Of a stretch of 63,464 nucleotides of DNA, positions 25,879 through 34,308 are shown one piece after another (position 1 is the first letter of the stretch; each line of letters starts with the position of its first letter). Source of the DNA: Desulfococcaceae bacterium HSG9 (lineage in GTDB: Bacteria; Desulfobacterota; Desulfobacteria; Desulfobacterales; JAUCGF01); NCBI GenBank assembly GCA_030378005.1, contig JAUCGF010000093.1, positions 1-63,464 on the forward strand, given 5' to 3'. A program made the translations under genes and the position numbers. Below the pieces are notes generated by a model. It searched no databases, was not told the DNA's origin, and worked only from the letters and a program-made list of their open reading frames with translations.

Positions 25879-27234
25879 TTATAAAATTGTCCTGTACAGT
25901 GTCACTAAGGTTAAAACATTTTCAAGCACCTTCCCTTTAAACCGAATCTTTAAAGCCGCTTCTAACATATCCATACTGATCACCATATTTCTGTGAGCCA
26001 GCAGTGCTAAGGCGGCCAAAGCCCAATCTTGTGATTTGATTCTATCGGCCTTGAAATCAGTTTCTACGATTTTGCCGGCGCACGACGGAATGTCAACATC
26101 TTTGTTTTTAATGACAAGGGTTTCCGGTGGAAGATGTCCGAACATGGCACGACGGCGATTGACGCCCTCTTGTGCCAAAGCAATCACCGCGCATGGCGTT
26201 TCGATTCCGGTGTAACCGATTTTTTCTTCCGATAGGATTAGCTCGCTGACCGAATGGCCTCGTAAAACTGTGATCGGGTAATCATTTTTTTGGGAGGCAT
26301 GCTGTCCGGCGGTGATTCCGGCCAGACACAAAATTTCACCGGCTGTGATAATACGTTGTCCGGCACTCCCCATGATCACAACTTCCTGACGACCTGAGAA
26401 ATCGGGTTTTTCTTCTAAAAAATCTGATTTCTGACAACTCCGACCGTCATCTGTCCGGGGCGGTTCAAATTGCGTTTCAATGTGATGCGGAGACGCGACG
26501 GGTTTTAATTGAGATGCTGTTTCACGATAATGTCGGCCATATTCTTTGCGGGCGTTAAGTGCGGAATAGCTCTCTAATGATGGCATTTCCTCCAGTGATG
26601 CTTTGATTGTTTTTGGAGTAAGTTTGTTTTGTTTGGTATAACGCCCGGTGCAGACGCCATGAATATCAACAGCGGCAAAGCCGTCAAAACGGATTGCGGC
26701 TTCAAGCGTAGCCGGCAACGTTTTTGTATATGCGGATGCGCGTGTGACATAACCGGCACCGGCTATGCCCATGACCTGGCAGGCGTCAATCGGTTTTTCC
26801 AGTCGGTTCAAAAAGCCGGACCCGACCCGGGCCTCTTCCGGCGTGGTTGCCGAGCATTGTCCGCCGGTCATGCCATAATTAAAATTGTTCAGCACCAACA
26901 GGGTTAAATCCAGGTTGCGGCGGCAGGTACTAAGAACATGCGCGCCGCCGATACCCAATCCGCCGTCCCCCATAGTGACAATCACATGAAGGTCGGGACG
27001 GGCAAACTTGATGCCGGCTGCGTACGTCAGGGCGCGGCCATGCAAGCCGTGAAAAGCGTGGGTGTTAAAAAAGGTGTCGAACAGTCCTGAACATCCGATA
27101 TCCGAAACAATTACAATCTGTTCACCGGCAAGCCCCATGTTTTGAAAGGTTTTATCCAGCGCATTGACAACCTGCGAATGCGAACAGCCCGGACAAAACA
27201 CCGGAGGACGTTTGGCATTTAAGAAACTAGGCAT
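25879..27234 (-). CDS. 2-oxoacid:ferredoxin oxidoreductase, fused beta-gamma subunit
   Basis: A 451-residue fusion. Residues ~1-230 are the thiamine-diphosphate beta chain: FCPGCSHSQVV (~13-23), TMGDGGLGIGGAHVLS (~87-102) and NFNYGMTGGQ (~117-126), the last two framing the TPP-Mg site. Residues ~285-440 are the gamma chain (VVIMGSAGQRIITAGEILCL). Enzymes of this family convert 2-oxoacids plus CoA to acyl-CoA, CO2 and reduced ferredoxin. The linker (~265-285, CQKSDFLEEKPDFSGR) is encoded by a palindromic repeat. The gene overlaps the alpha gene by 8 nt. No separate ferredoxin-like delta subunit is nearby. The specific 2-oxoacid is unknown. Confidence 0.82.
   Translation of the reverse strand: MPSFLNAKRPPVFCPGCSHSQVVNALDKTFQNMGLAGEQIVIVSDIGCSGLFDTFFNTHAFHGLHGRALTYAAGIKFARPDLHVIVTMGDGGLGIGGAHVLSTCRRNLDLTLLVLNNFNYGMTGGQCSATTPEEARVGSGFLNRLEKPIDACQVMGIAGAGYVTRASAYTKTLPATLEAAIRFDGFAAVDIHGVCTGRYTKQNKLTPKTIKASLEEMPSLESYSALNARKEYGRHYRETASQLKPVASPHHIETQFEPPRTDDGRSCQKSDFLEEKPDFSGRQEVVIMGSAGQRIITAGEILCLAGITAGQHASQKNDYPITVLRGHSVSELILSEEKIGYTGIETPCAVIALAQEGVNRRRAMFGHLPPETLVIKNKDVDIPSCAGKIVETDFKADRIKSQDWALAALALLAHRNMVISMDMLEAALKIRFKGKVLENVLTLVTLYRTIL
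26397..26432. repeat. GAAATCAGG-type palindrome inside a coding region
   Basis: AGAAATCGGGTTTTTC and AAAAAATCTGATTTCT face each other at 26397-26432 within the beta-gamma gene. The sequence stays in frame and encodes the linker between the two chains. Relatives lie in non-coding DNA at 23719 and 62364. Confidence 0.6.
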
Positions 27235-28348
27235 TGATAAGCACCTCCCTTATCTGAGCAGGTGTAATCAGATCGCCATTCATACACCCATGAAATTTTA
27301 CCGGCTTATCACCTGACAGACGTTTGATTTCGCGCACATATTGCCCCATATTCATCTCTATCACGGCAATTTGTTTAAAAGGCGCGGATTTGGTTTTTAT
27401 CAGTCGGGACGGCACCGGCCAAAGTGTTTTAAGAACCAAAAGGGACACCGGATGTCCATTTTGGCAGAGCGTATTTACAGCAACCTGGGCCGCTCGTGCA
27501 GTGACGCCATAAGTGATGATCAACGTATCAGCGCCTGGAGCCATAAATTCTTCGTAAAATGTGAATCGGTCTGCGCCGTTCTTTATTTTCGTATTGAGCC
27601 GCTCCTGATTGGCCGCAATCAGTTCAGAATCTGTGGTGATATATCCATCCAGCCCGTGGGTGGAAGAGGTTTGGCGCACAAGGTGTTTAGCTCCAATGGG
27701 CTGAAAGGCCGGTGTCAGGCAGTCTGCGGATGCGGCAAATGGCTGAAAAGGTGTGTCATCAGCCGCGTATTTGCGATTTGTTATCTTGGGGAGCGTAAGG
27801 CTCGACAAATCAATGGTTTCACGGGTCATGGAGACTTCTTTATTTGCCGCAATAAACACCGGACATCGAAATTCTTCTGCCAGGTTAAAGGCGTGCATAG
27901 TGAGGATATAACAATCTTTAATATCTACCGGAACCAGCACAATCACGGGCTGACCACCGGAATTGCCCCAGCGCATGAATTGAATATCACCGTCAGCCCC
28001 TTTGGTCGCCGAGCCTGTGGAAGGACCCAATCGTTGAACATTGACAATCACGATGGGAATTTCGCTGCCGATGGCAAAAGAAATTTGTTCGCTATATAAA
28101 CTGATTCCCGGGCCGGATGTGGCTGTCATCACTTTCATTCCGGCCATGGAAGCGCCAAGACAAAAGCCGATGGACGCGATTTCATCTTCGCCTTGTATAC
28201 AAATTCCGCCATCAGGCGGCAACAGTTTTAACATGGTGTTAAAAATCGTGGTGGCCGGTGTGATGGGGTAACCGGCAAAAAATCGGCATCCGGCTTTGTA
28301 TGCCGCCCAACTGATTGCTTCGTTACCCTCCATAAAACTAAATGCCAT
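27227..28348 (-). CDS. 2-oxoacid:ferredoxin oxidoreductase, alpha subunit
   Basis: A 373-residue alpha chain. FMEGNEAISWAAYKAGCRFF followed by AGYPITPATTI (~5-35) is the pyrimidine-binding start of KorA/VorA-type subunits; GEDEIASIGFCLGASMAG and TATSGPGISLYSEQI (~52-90) follow in the usual order. CAAGAGGTAAATC precedes ATG. It is the first gene of a two-gene operon with the fused beta-gamma subunit. Confidence 0.84.
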   Translation of the reverse strand: MAFSFMEGNEAISWAAYKAGCRFFAGYPITPATTIFNTMLKLLPPDGGICIQGEDEIASIGFCLGASMAGMKVMTATSGPGISLYSEQISFAIGSEIPIVIVNVQRLGPSTGSATKGADGDIQFMRWGNSGGQPVIVLVPVDIKDCYILTMHAFNLAEEFRCPVFIAANKEVSMTRETIDLSSLTLPKITNRKYAADDTPFQPFAASADCLTPAFQPIGAKHLVRQTSSTHGLDGYITTDSELIAANQERLNTKIKNGADRFTFYEEFMAPGADTLIITYGVTARAAQVAVNTLCQNGHPVSLLVLKTLWPVPSRLIKTKSAPFKQIAVIEMNMGQYVREIKRLSGDKPVKFHGCMNGDLITPAQIREVLINA

Positions 28349-28440
28349 GATTTACCTCTTGAGAAGGTTAAACTCAAATAATTAAAGGAAATTTTACAAG
28401 TGATTATATGATTTTGATTTTCGTTTTGGTTGGAATACAT

Positions 28441-28470
28441 AAAAAAGGCTCAGTCTGATTAGACTGAGCC
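28441..28470 (-). terminator. Rho-independent terminator of tRNA-Asn
   Basis: GGCTCAGTCT-GATT-AGACTGAGCC (28447-28470) is a perfect 10-bp hairpin. On the minus strand it is followed by a T run (28446-28441), just past the tRNA 3' end at 28480. Confidence 0.85.
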
Positions 28471-28479
28471 GTAATTGTT

Positions 28480-28555
28480 TGGCTCCCCAGCACGGACTCG
28501 AACCGCGGACTTAGTGGTTAACAGCCACTCGCTCTGCCGACTGAGCTACTGGGGA
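28480..28555 (-). tRNA. tRNA-Asn (anticodon GTT)
   Basis: A 76-nt cloverleaf on the minus strand starting TCCCCAGTAGCTCAGTCGGC. The anticodon loop CTGTTAA carries GTT. The T arm GCGGTTCGAGTCCGT and an encoded CCA end are present. Acceptor arms TCCCCAG/CTGGGGA pair fully. Confidence 0.95.
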
Positions 28556-29027
28556 TTATCAATAGCTTGAATCACAAAATATTTTTGTCATATAGCTGTT
28601 AATATACACATAGTCAAGAAAAAAATGCAGTATATTTCGTAATAATTGAAAAAAATTTGTGGGCAGGATTAGAAATTAAATAACTTGCGCACATTAACAA
28701 AGCTGAATAAATAAGAATATATTTTCAATTTACGATAAATATTTCTCTTACAAACTGAAATATTGATTTCGTATTTTTTCCAACGGCTAAGGGGTCGGAT
28801 AACAAGGAACTATTGCCAATTTATAGCCCCCTAAGAACCGTACTTGAGGTTTCACTTAATAAGGCAGTCAGAAAACTCCAATTTCCATCAATCAGATCAT
28901 CTTCACAAAAATTGGTTATTATACAATGAAATTTTGCAAAAAGCATTCAGTTCCCCCTGAATCAGAAATCTTCAACATCCATGTCAAACTATGGGACAAG
29001 ACGCTGAACGAGAAATTCAGCAGATAC
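28556..29027. other. Intergenic stretch upstream of the tRNA
   Basis: About 470 nt, AT-rich, no coding frame I can support. The tRNA promoter should lie in its first 60 nt; TTGTCA...TATACA-like elements can be imagined around 28590-28615 on the minus strand but are not convincing. Confidence 0.4.
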
Positions 29028-29118
29028 TCAGTAGATGGAAACTTCAGGAGCGCAAAAAAATCGCTTCGCTTAATTTTTGGGCTCCATGCCGTATTCTCAG
29101 GCATTTTCCATCTACTGA
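29028..29118. repeat. CAGTAGATGGAA-type palindromic element, copy 3 (91 bp)
   Basis: Ends TCAGTAGATGGAA (29028-29040) and TTCCATCTACTGA (29106-29118) are a perfect 13-bp inverted repeat. The interior shares GGAGCGCAAAAA and ATGCCGTATTCTCAGGCA-like sequence with copy 2 at 25720. Confidence 0.75.
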
Positions 29119-29243
29119 TACTAATTAAAAGGAGTGTAAGTTCATGCAATTGCCCTGGAACTTTTTGGATTTAGCTTGCAATTATGCCGATATCGGGTTA
29201 ATAAATCAAACTTTTAACTTATCAAATATCTAAAAGGAACATC

Positions 29244-29324
29244 ATGAAAATCACTTCCACCGTATCAACTGCGTTAAAGGGTTATCCTCAATGCGACGGG
29301 GATGGTTGTAATATAGATCAGTGA
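29244..29324 (+). CDS. Possible 26-residue peptide
   Basis: ATG at 29244 follows AAAAGGAAC and opens 26 codons ending with CDGDGCNIDQ, with two Cys four residues apart. No family is recognised and there are no peptide-modifying genes nearby, so this may be chance or a remnant. It lies 63 nt upstream of a secreted-protein gene and could be a leader peptide. Confidence 0.25.
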   Translation: MKITSTVSTALKGYPQCDGDGCNIDQ

Positions 29325-29387
29325 GGGAGATCGCGATCCACCAAATCCCTTATAATAATAAATAAAAATTAAAAAACGGAGGTAAAA

Positions 29388-30587
29388 ATGACAACAAAAC
29401 ACAAAATCAGCAAAGGTCTTCTTTCAGGAGCGTTGGTCACATTATTACTTTTGGCATGTGTTTATTCAGTGCAAGCGTCAACAGATATCAATAAGCAGAT
29501 TGAAATGTTGACGAAAAAATTGATACACATCAAAGAAGGTGAAGTCTTAAAAAACACTGACACCGGGGTATATATCAGCTTAGGCAGCAAACACGGTGTT
29601 GCGTCAGGCAACCGGTTTAAAATTATACGTCAAGGCGCACCGATCAAAGCGGGGGATGAAATTGTCGGACACGAACAAATCAAAATTGCCGAAATCGAAG
29701 TCAATATTGAGCAGGAAAAGATATCGGGATGCAAAATTCTGAACAAATCCGAATTGCCCAAAGCCGGCGATAAAGTGTACCAACTCGGGGAACATATCAA
29801 AACATTGATAGTCGGCCAGATTGTCTGTAATCAAAAACCTCGCTTTAACCTATTCACAAGGTCTGTTCAGGAGCAACTCATCACTGCCATAGCGGCAGGC
29901 GGCAATCAAGTGGTCAAACGAATCCAGTTGGATAAAGTTTTGGAACAGTTAAAATTGGGGGATTCCGGCCTGTTGAAAGTTGAATCGGCTAAAAAAATCG
30001 GTAAATTGTTAAAAGCGGACGGTATTGTACTAGGCAATGTAAACGATATGGGCGACACTATCAGTATCAATGCCCGAATTGTGGACATCGAAACCGGAAA
30101 AGCCGTTAATTCCGCTGAAGTGGAACTGCCTGAAACGCCGGATATTAGCAAACAGCTTAAGACTCCATCCCCACAGCGGATTGGAGACTCACCGCCGCCT
30201 GATCCTTCTGAAGAAGGATGTGCAGGACGAATAAAAAATGCTGAGGGGTTCAAATTTGAATTGATTTCCTGTAAAAAACAGGATGGAAATGTAAAATTTG
30301 AGTTTTTTATAACAAGCGATGCTGATACAAAATTTATCTTGCTAGGTAAGCATGAATCAAAATTATTTGATAACTTCAATAATATTTATGAAGCAAGCGG
30401 TGTTTCAGTGGCAAGTTGTAGTAAGCGAAGTCAGTGCGATGTTGATCTTGTCGGCGGCGTTCGAGCAAAAGCAAGCCTATCTTTTGAAGAAGTGGATTTA
30501 AAAGCTATAAGCGCAGATGTTTTGGAAATAAAATATCGCTCAAAAAAAGATTTTAAAGTCCAATTTCGTAAAATTCCATTAAAATAA
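29388..30587 (+). CDS. Secreted/lipoprotein with FlgO/CsgG-like domain
   Basis: A 399-residue exported protein. Residues 1-31 form a signal peptide; LLLLAC at ~19-24 could be a lipobox, with SVQAS an alternative cleavage site. Residues ~32-125 are beta-rich (GEVLKNTDTGVYISLGSKHG). Residues ~155-255 (VKRIQLDKVLEQLKLG, AKKIGKLLKADGIVLGNVN, ISINARIVDIETGKAV) resemble the domain shared by FlgO, CsgG-related proteins and other outer-membrane-associated factors. A proline-rich hinge (~265-285) leads to a beta-type C-terminal domain. GGAGGTAAAA precedes ATG. It stands alone; its role is unknown. Confidence 0.6.
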   Translation: MTTKHKISKGLLSGALVTLLLLACVYSVQASTDINKQIEMLTKKLIHIKEGEVLKNTDTGVYISLGSKHGVASGNRFKIIRQGAPIKAGDEIVGHEQIKIAEIEVNIEQEKISGCKILNKSELPKAGDKVYQLGEHIKTLIVGQIVCNQKPRFNLFTRSVQEQLITAIAAGGNQVVKRIQLDKVLEQLKLGDSGLLKVESAKKIGKLLKADGIVLGNVNDMGDTISINARIVDIETGKAVNSAEVELPETPDISKQLKTPSPQRIGDSPPPDPSEEGCAGRIKNAEGFKFELISCKKQDGNVKFEFFITSDADTKFILLGKHESKLFDNFNNIYEASGVSVASCSKRSQCDVDLVGGVRAKASLSFEEVDLKAISADVLEIKYRSKKDFKVQFRKIPLK

Positions 30588-30665
30588 ACCGCCTGTCTGA
30601 ACAGCGAATTCACATCGTTTTAACAAAATGCACAGATTTGATAATCCGCGCACTTACTTTCATTG

Positions 30666-30726
30666 TCAGTAAATGGAAAGTTTAGGATCGCAAAAATTAA
30701 GCGCTCCTAAAGTTTCCATCTACTGA
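30666..30726. repeat. CAGTAGATGGAA-type palindromic element, copy 4 (61 bp)
   Basis: Ends TCAGTAAATGGAA and TTCCATCTACTGA; almost the whole element folds into one hairpin (GGAAAGTTTAGGATCGC...GCGCTCCTAAAGTTTCC). It lies 79 nt past the stop of the FlgO-like gene and may end its transcript. Confidence 0.75.
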
Positions 30727-31065
30727 TTGTGTTTAAAAGTCAAGATTTATCTACGGAATCGCCATCTAAACTTTTCCATTAACTGTTTCGACCATCTGCC
30801 TGAACTGTAAAGTTAGGCACTCCTTTTCGATTCCTGATAATAGTTATATCGAACTCACATTACATATTTTTCCTGTTCTTGCTTTTATCTTGCTCGTGTC
30901 ATTTCATACCGGTGCCGGACCAGGAAGGGGCATCGTACAGATCAAAAAAAATTGTTAACAGCGGCAATGATATTGACTTATTGTAAAAATATGTTAATTA
31001 TAATGGTTTAATAAGCTAAAAATAAGCCGAAACTGGCAACAGACCCTAAGAAGAGGTATGCAGCA
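30727..31065. other. Intergenic stretch upstream of the lyase-like gene
   Basis: 339 nt without a gene. The last 100 nt are AT-rich and probably contain the promoter of the gene at 31066; ATTGACTTATTGTAAAAATATGTTAATTATAAT-like spacing near 30970-31005 would fit -35/-10 elements (TTGACT, then TTAATTATAAT), but this is tentative. Confidence 0.4.
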
Positions 31066-32202
31066 ATGACAGAATATGATTACTGGAAAATTTTTCCTAA
31101 GATGCCCAAAAAAGTAACGATTGGTGATATAACGATCAGAGATGGCCTGCAACATGAAGAAAAATTTATATCTACGGCGGCAAAAAAGTTCTATCTGGAA
31201 GAGCTTATTTTTGCCGGGTGTCGCCATATTGAAGTTACGAATCTGGGAAATCCCTTTTTAATGCCCCAATTTAGTGATGCTGAGGAACTTTTGGCCAATA
31301 TGCGCAGTGATCGCTTTAAAAAACGCTGTGCCAAAAAAGGCGTGAACTATGACGATATTGTTTTCACGGCCATCACCATTCGGGAAGGCGCGGTGGATCG
31401 GGCTATCAAACTAAGAGAAAAAGGAATCGGGCCGGATCGTCTTTTAATGATGGTTTCCACCGAAGAAGAACACCATTTTGCCAATTCCGGTACGACTTTG
31501 CCCAATTATTGGAAGGAAGCCGAACGCTGTATTCAAAAATGCAATGATGCCGGTATGAAGATGTGTGGAACCGTCAGCACAATCTGGGGCAGCCCGATAG
31601 GCGGAGCTACTGAGCTTAAAGATGCTGTGGAATTTACCAAACGTTGGCTTGATATCGGTGCTCATGATGTCGAACATGCCGACCATGACGGAAGTGCCTC
31701 AGCTCCGGATGTTTACCGCTATTTTTCAATGATTTTGGATGAAATACCTGATCCGCGACTCCATATCGCCCATTTCCATGAAACCAAACGCGTGGCGTCA
31801 GCATCGGTATTAGCCTCATTACAAGCCGGTATTATTAATTTCGAGGCCACCCTTGGCGGCCTTGGCGGACAACCGGCCAATTTCCTGGACGACTGCCCCG
31901 TTAAAGGAACCGGTGAATATTATTATGATGACCCCCGTTACGTCGGACTGGTAACGCTTGAAGATACCTTGGTTCAAATTGATGAAATGGGAATCTCACA
32001 CAACTATGATGTGGATCGTATCCTTTGGCTGGGGCGGCAGATGGAAAGGACCATCGGCCGGCGTTTACGTTCTGAAGCCGTGCTTAACGGTCGAACATTG
32101 AAAGAAGGCCATAAACAATATGCCAGGCCCGGATTAGAAAAATTGAAAGCAAAATTAGATGAAAAACCCGGACAGAAGCTGCCCCGGGGATGGCAATCTT
32201 AA
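31066..32202 (+). CDS. HMG-CoA lyase-like / pyruvate carboxyltransferase family enzyme
   Basis: A 378-residue DRE-TIM metallolyase. VTIGDITIRDGLQHEEKF (~17-34) gives the metal-binding Asp/Gln start of HMG-CoA lyase-type barrels; LHIAHFHETKRVASASVLAS (~226-245) gives the HxH metal ligands; GLGGQPANF (~265-273) is the usual Gly-rich loop. It should cleave or form a C-C bond in an acyl-CoA or hydroxyacid. The exact substrate is unknown. GAAGAGGTATGCAGCA precedes ATG. The XRE/cupin regulator and DUF6125 genes follow on the same strand and may be co-transcribed. Confidence 0.75.
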   Translation: MTEYDYWKIFPKMPKKVTIGDITIRDGLQHEEKFISTAAKKFYLEELIFAGCRHIEVTNLGNPFLMPQFSDAEELLANMRSDRFKKRCAKKGVNYDDIVFTAITIREGAVDRAIKLREKGIGPDRLLMMVSTEEEHHFANSGTTLPNYWKEAERCIQKCNDAGMKMCGTVSTIWGSPIGGATELKDAVEFTKRWLDIGAHDVEHADHDGSASAPDVYRYFSMILDEIPDPRLHIAHFHETKRVASASVLASLQAGIINFEATLGGLGGQPANFLDDCPVKGTGEYYYDDPRYVGLVTLEDTLVQIDEMGISHNYDVDRILWLGRQMERTIGRRLRSEAVLNGRTLKEGHKQYARPGLEKLKAKLDEKPGQKLPRGWQS

Positions 32203-32226
32203 TTTAACCCAATAATTTCCTTATCC

Positions 32227-32278
32227 GGAGTGCAAGCTTCAGCTTGAATATAGCAATGCGAGCTGAAGCTTGCATTCC
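32227..32278. repeat. GGAGTGCAAACTTCA-type palindrome
   Basis: GGAGTGCAAGCTTCAGCTTG and the arm ending GAAGCTTGCATTCC form an almost perfect 20-bp hairpin with a 12-nt loop. Same family as 38811, 41516 and 53338. Confidence 0.75.
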
Positions 32279-32324
32279 TATTTTGAAAATCAGATTGTTG
32301 CTTATCAACAAAGGAAAGTTAAAT

Positions 32325-32963
32325 ATGAATTCCCAGGAAACAAAGCCGCATATTAATGTGGACTTTTTTGAAGACCTGACCGGTGACATAGAAACACCGG
32401 CCAACACTGACATCGAAGACGTTGGCAATCGAATCCGCTTATTGCGTGAAAAAAAAGGAATGTCGGTTGAAGAACTTTCCAAAATGACCGGATACGACGT
32501 TGAGTTGCTTTCCGGCATTGAAAATAACAAGGTTAAGCCCCAACTTGGCACAGTGATAAAACTGTCCAGAGCTTTGGACAGTGCTTTCAGCCGTCTGATT
32601 TCAGGGGTTGGCGATAAACTATATTCAGTTACACGTAAAAATGAACGCCGCGTCATATCCAGATCAACATCTTCCAAAGGACAAAAAAAGGCATATAAAT
32701 ATATGAGTCTGGCTCCGGATGTCAAAGGCCGGCACATGGAAGCGCTGATTGTCCAGCTAGAAGAAAATCAGAGCGATGAAAGGTCTGTCCACGACGGAGA
32801 GGAATTTATCTACGTTATTGACGGTGTTGTCAATTTGAAAATCGGTGAAGATTCATTAGACCTTGAACCCGGTGACAGTGTTTATTATTTATCGACAACA
32901 CCCCATCTGATTGCAGCCAAAAACGGTCAGTCAACTATTCTCGCAGTTATGTACGAAGGCTGA
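32325..32963 (+). CDS. XRE-family regulator with cupin domain
   Basis: A 212-residue regulator. Residues ~37-92 are a helix-turn-helix (VGNRIRLLREKKGMSVEELS, MTGYDVELLSGIENNKVKP); residues ~140-208 are a cupin_2 barrel (HDGEEFIYVIDGVVNLKIGE, LEPGDSVYYLSTTPH) that likely binds a small ligand. ATG at 32325 follows AAAGGAAAG; an upstream in-frame ATG at 32244 lies inside a palindrome and is rejected. Located after the lyase-like gene, it may control that pathway. Confidence 0.82.
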   Translation: MNSQETKPHINVDFFEDLTGDIETPANTDIEDVGNRIRLLREKKGMSVEELSKMTGYDVELLSGIENNKVKPQLGTVIKLSRALDSAFSRLISGVGDKLYSVTRKNERRVISRSTSSKGQKKAYKYMSLAPDVKGRHMEALIVQLEENQSDERSVHDGEEFIYVIDGVVNLKIGEDSLDLEPGDSVYYLSTTPHLIAAKNGQSTILAVMYEG

Positions 32964-32996
32964 AACCCGAAACCTATATTTTAATAAGATGCTGAT

Positions 32997-33761
32997 ATGA
33001 AAAATAATATTAACTCAATTAATGAACTCAACAAAGAAGACACCGCCCGTTTGATCATAGACATGTTTCATCGCATTATCATTCACCATGCCTTATGGTT
33101 TGCTGAGGTTAAGCATCAAATGGGATTGGAAAAAGCGCTGGATTTGCTCCAAACCGCCTCTGAACGCAGTTACGAAATTCAGATGAAACGGCTCGGCAAA
33201 GTGTTCGATTTTGAAATGCAGGACGGTGTTCCCTCTTCAATGTCTGATATGACGCCGGAAAAATTGAAATCCATGATGGACGCCGTCAGCGTCAATTGGC
33301 TGGTTAATGACGGTGTATGGTTCCAGGCCGTTGAGTTTGCATGTGGCATGAATGATGCCAAACGCTGTAATGATTCTGCCTGGAGGCAATTTTCACCGTT
33401 TGAAGCGCATTCCATAAAAACTTTTTTAGGGATACCGTCTGAAGCCGGGCTGGAAGGGTTGAAAAAAGCGCTTAATTTTCGTCTTTATGCCAATATCAAC
33501 ACCCAATCTTTTGTAGATGAAGGGCCGAACAGTTTTCGATTTGAGATGAATGAATGCCGTGTTCAGGCGGCGCGTAAACGTAAAGGGCTTGAGGATTATC
33601 CTTGTAAATCGGGAGGTCTTGTGGAATATACCTATTTTGCCAAAGCGATTGATTCACGTATCAGCACCGAATGTATTGGCTGTCCGCCAGACAAACATCC
33701 TGACGAATGGTTTTGCGCATGGCGTTTTTCAATTAAGGAGGAGGAAAACAAAAAAGATTAG
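32997..33761 (+). CDS. DUF6125 family cytosolic protein
   Basis: A 254-residue protein resembling DUF6125. The N-terminal two thirds are helical (IIIHHALWFAEVKHQMGLEK at ~28-47). The C-terminal part carries spaced cysteines in ECRVQAARKRKG, DYPCKSGG, STECIGCPPD and EWFCAWRF, which could bind a metal or Fe-S cluster. No reaction is known. It lies 33 nt after the XRE/cupin gene on the same strand. Confidence 0.6.
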   Translation: MKNNINSINELNKEDTARLIIDMFHRIIIHHALWFAEVKHQMGLEKALDLLQTASERSYEIQMKRLGKVFDFEMQDGVPSSMSDMTPEKLKSMMDAVSVNWLVNDGVWFQAVEFACGMNDAKRCNDSAWRQFSPFEAHSIKTFLGIPSEAGLEGLKKALNFRLYANINTQSFVDEGPNSFRFEMNECRVQAARKRKGLEDYPCKSGGLVEYTYFAKAIDSRISTECIGCPPDKHPDEWFCAWRFSIKEEENKKD

Positions 33762-33799
33762 ATAAAATATTGAGGGAGTGTTTTGAATATACCGGTGTT

Positions 33800-33852
33800 C
33801 GTTCCCAAACTTTGCAGACCCGCACTTACATGCAGGTCTGAACCTGGGAACG
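33800..33852. repeat. CGTTCCCA...TGGGAACG palindrome
   Basis: CGTTCCCA (33800-33807) and TGGGAACG (33845-33852) frame a second hairpin, TGCAGACC...GGTCTG. It lies between the DUF6125 gene and the convergent cold-shock gene and could terminate both. Related to 25166-25275. Confidence 0.6.
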
Positions 33853-33891
33853 AAATGAATGCAAATAAACAGGAAAACTATTTAATTGCCT

Positions 33892-34092
33892 TTATGCAAG
33901 CTTGACATTCTTTGCAGATGGCCCGCGTTGGCCGTCTTCAACGTCAAATGTTACCCGATCACCCTCGGAGAGCGTTTTAAAACCGTCCATTGTAACGCCA
34001 CTGTAATGTACAAAAACATCCTGGCCGTCTTCCTGTTCAATAAAACCATACCCTTTTTTATCGCTGAACCATTTTACAATTCCGTTTGCCAA
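33892..34092 (-). CDS. Cold-shock protein (CspA family)
   Basis: A 66-residue single-domain RNA chaperone. [20 protein letters not shown] (RNP-1) and [10 protein letters not shown] (RNP-2) are both intact. A strong GGAGGTCAGTGTTTTG leader precedes ATG. It melts structured RNA in the cytoplasm; many family members respond to cold or growth phase. Confidence 0.92.
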   Translation of the reverse strand: MANGIVKWFSDKKGYGFIEQEDGQDVFVHYSGVTMDGFKTLSEGDRVTFDVEDGQRGPSAKNVKLA

Positions 34093-34308
34093 AACACTGA
34101 CCTCCTTTAAAACAAAAAATTACAAATTTTAGGCTACCAACATCAGACTGGCACTTAAACAAAGAACAACGCTTCAAGATACCGAACTGTAATATGAAAA
34201 CCTAACAAATAATTGGTATATTAAGGCATCATTTTATTAAATGTCAAGAAAAAAGAGCGATGCGAATAATCGTTTTTCGGTTAACAATTCACAGGAATAT
34301 ATCTGACA

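Noticed and set aside
32244..32324. N-terminal extension of the XRE/cupin regulator from ATG at 32244
   Set aside because: This part lies in a palindromic repeat and the ribosome site is at 32311-32319, just before ATG 32325.
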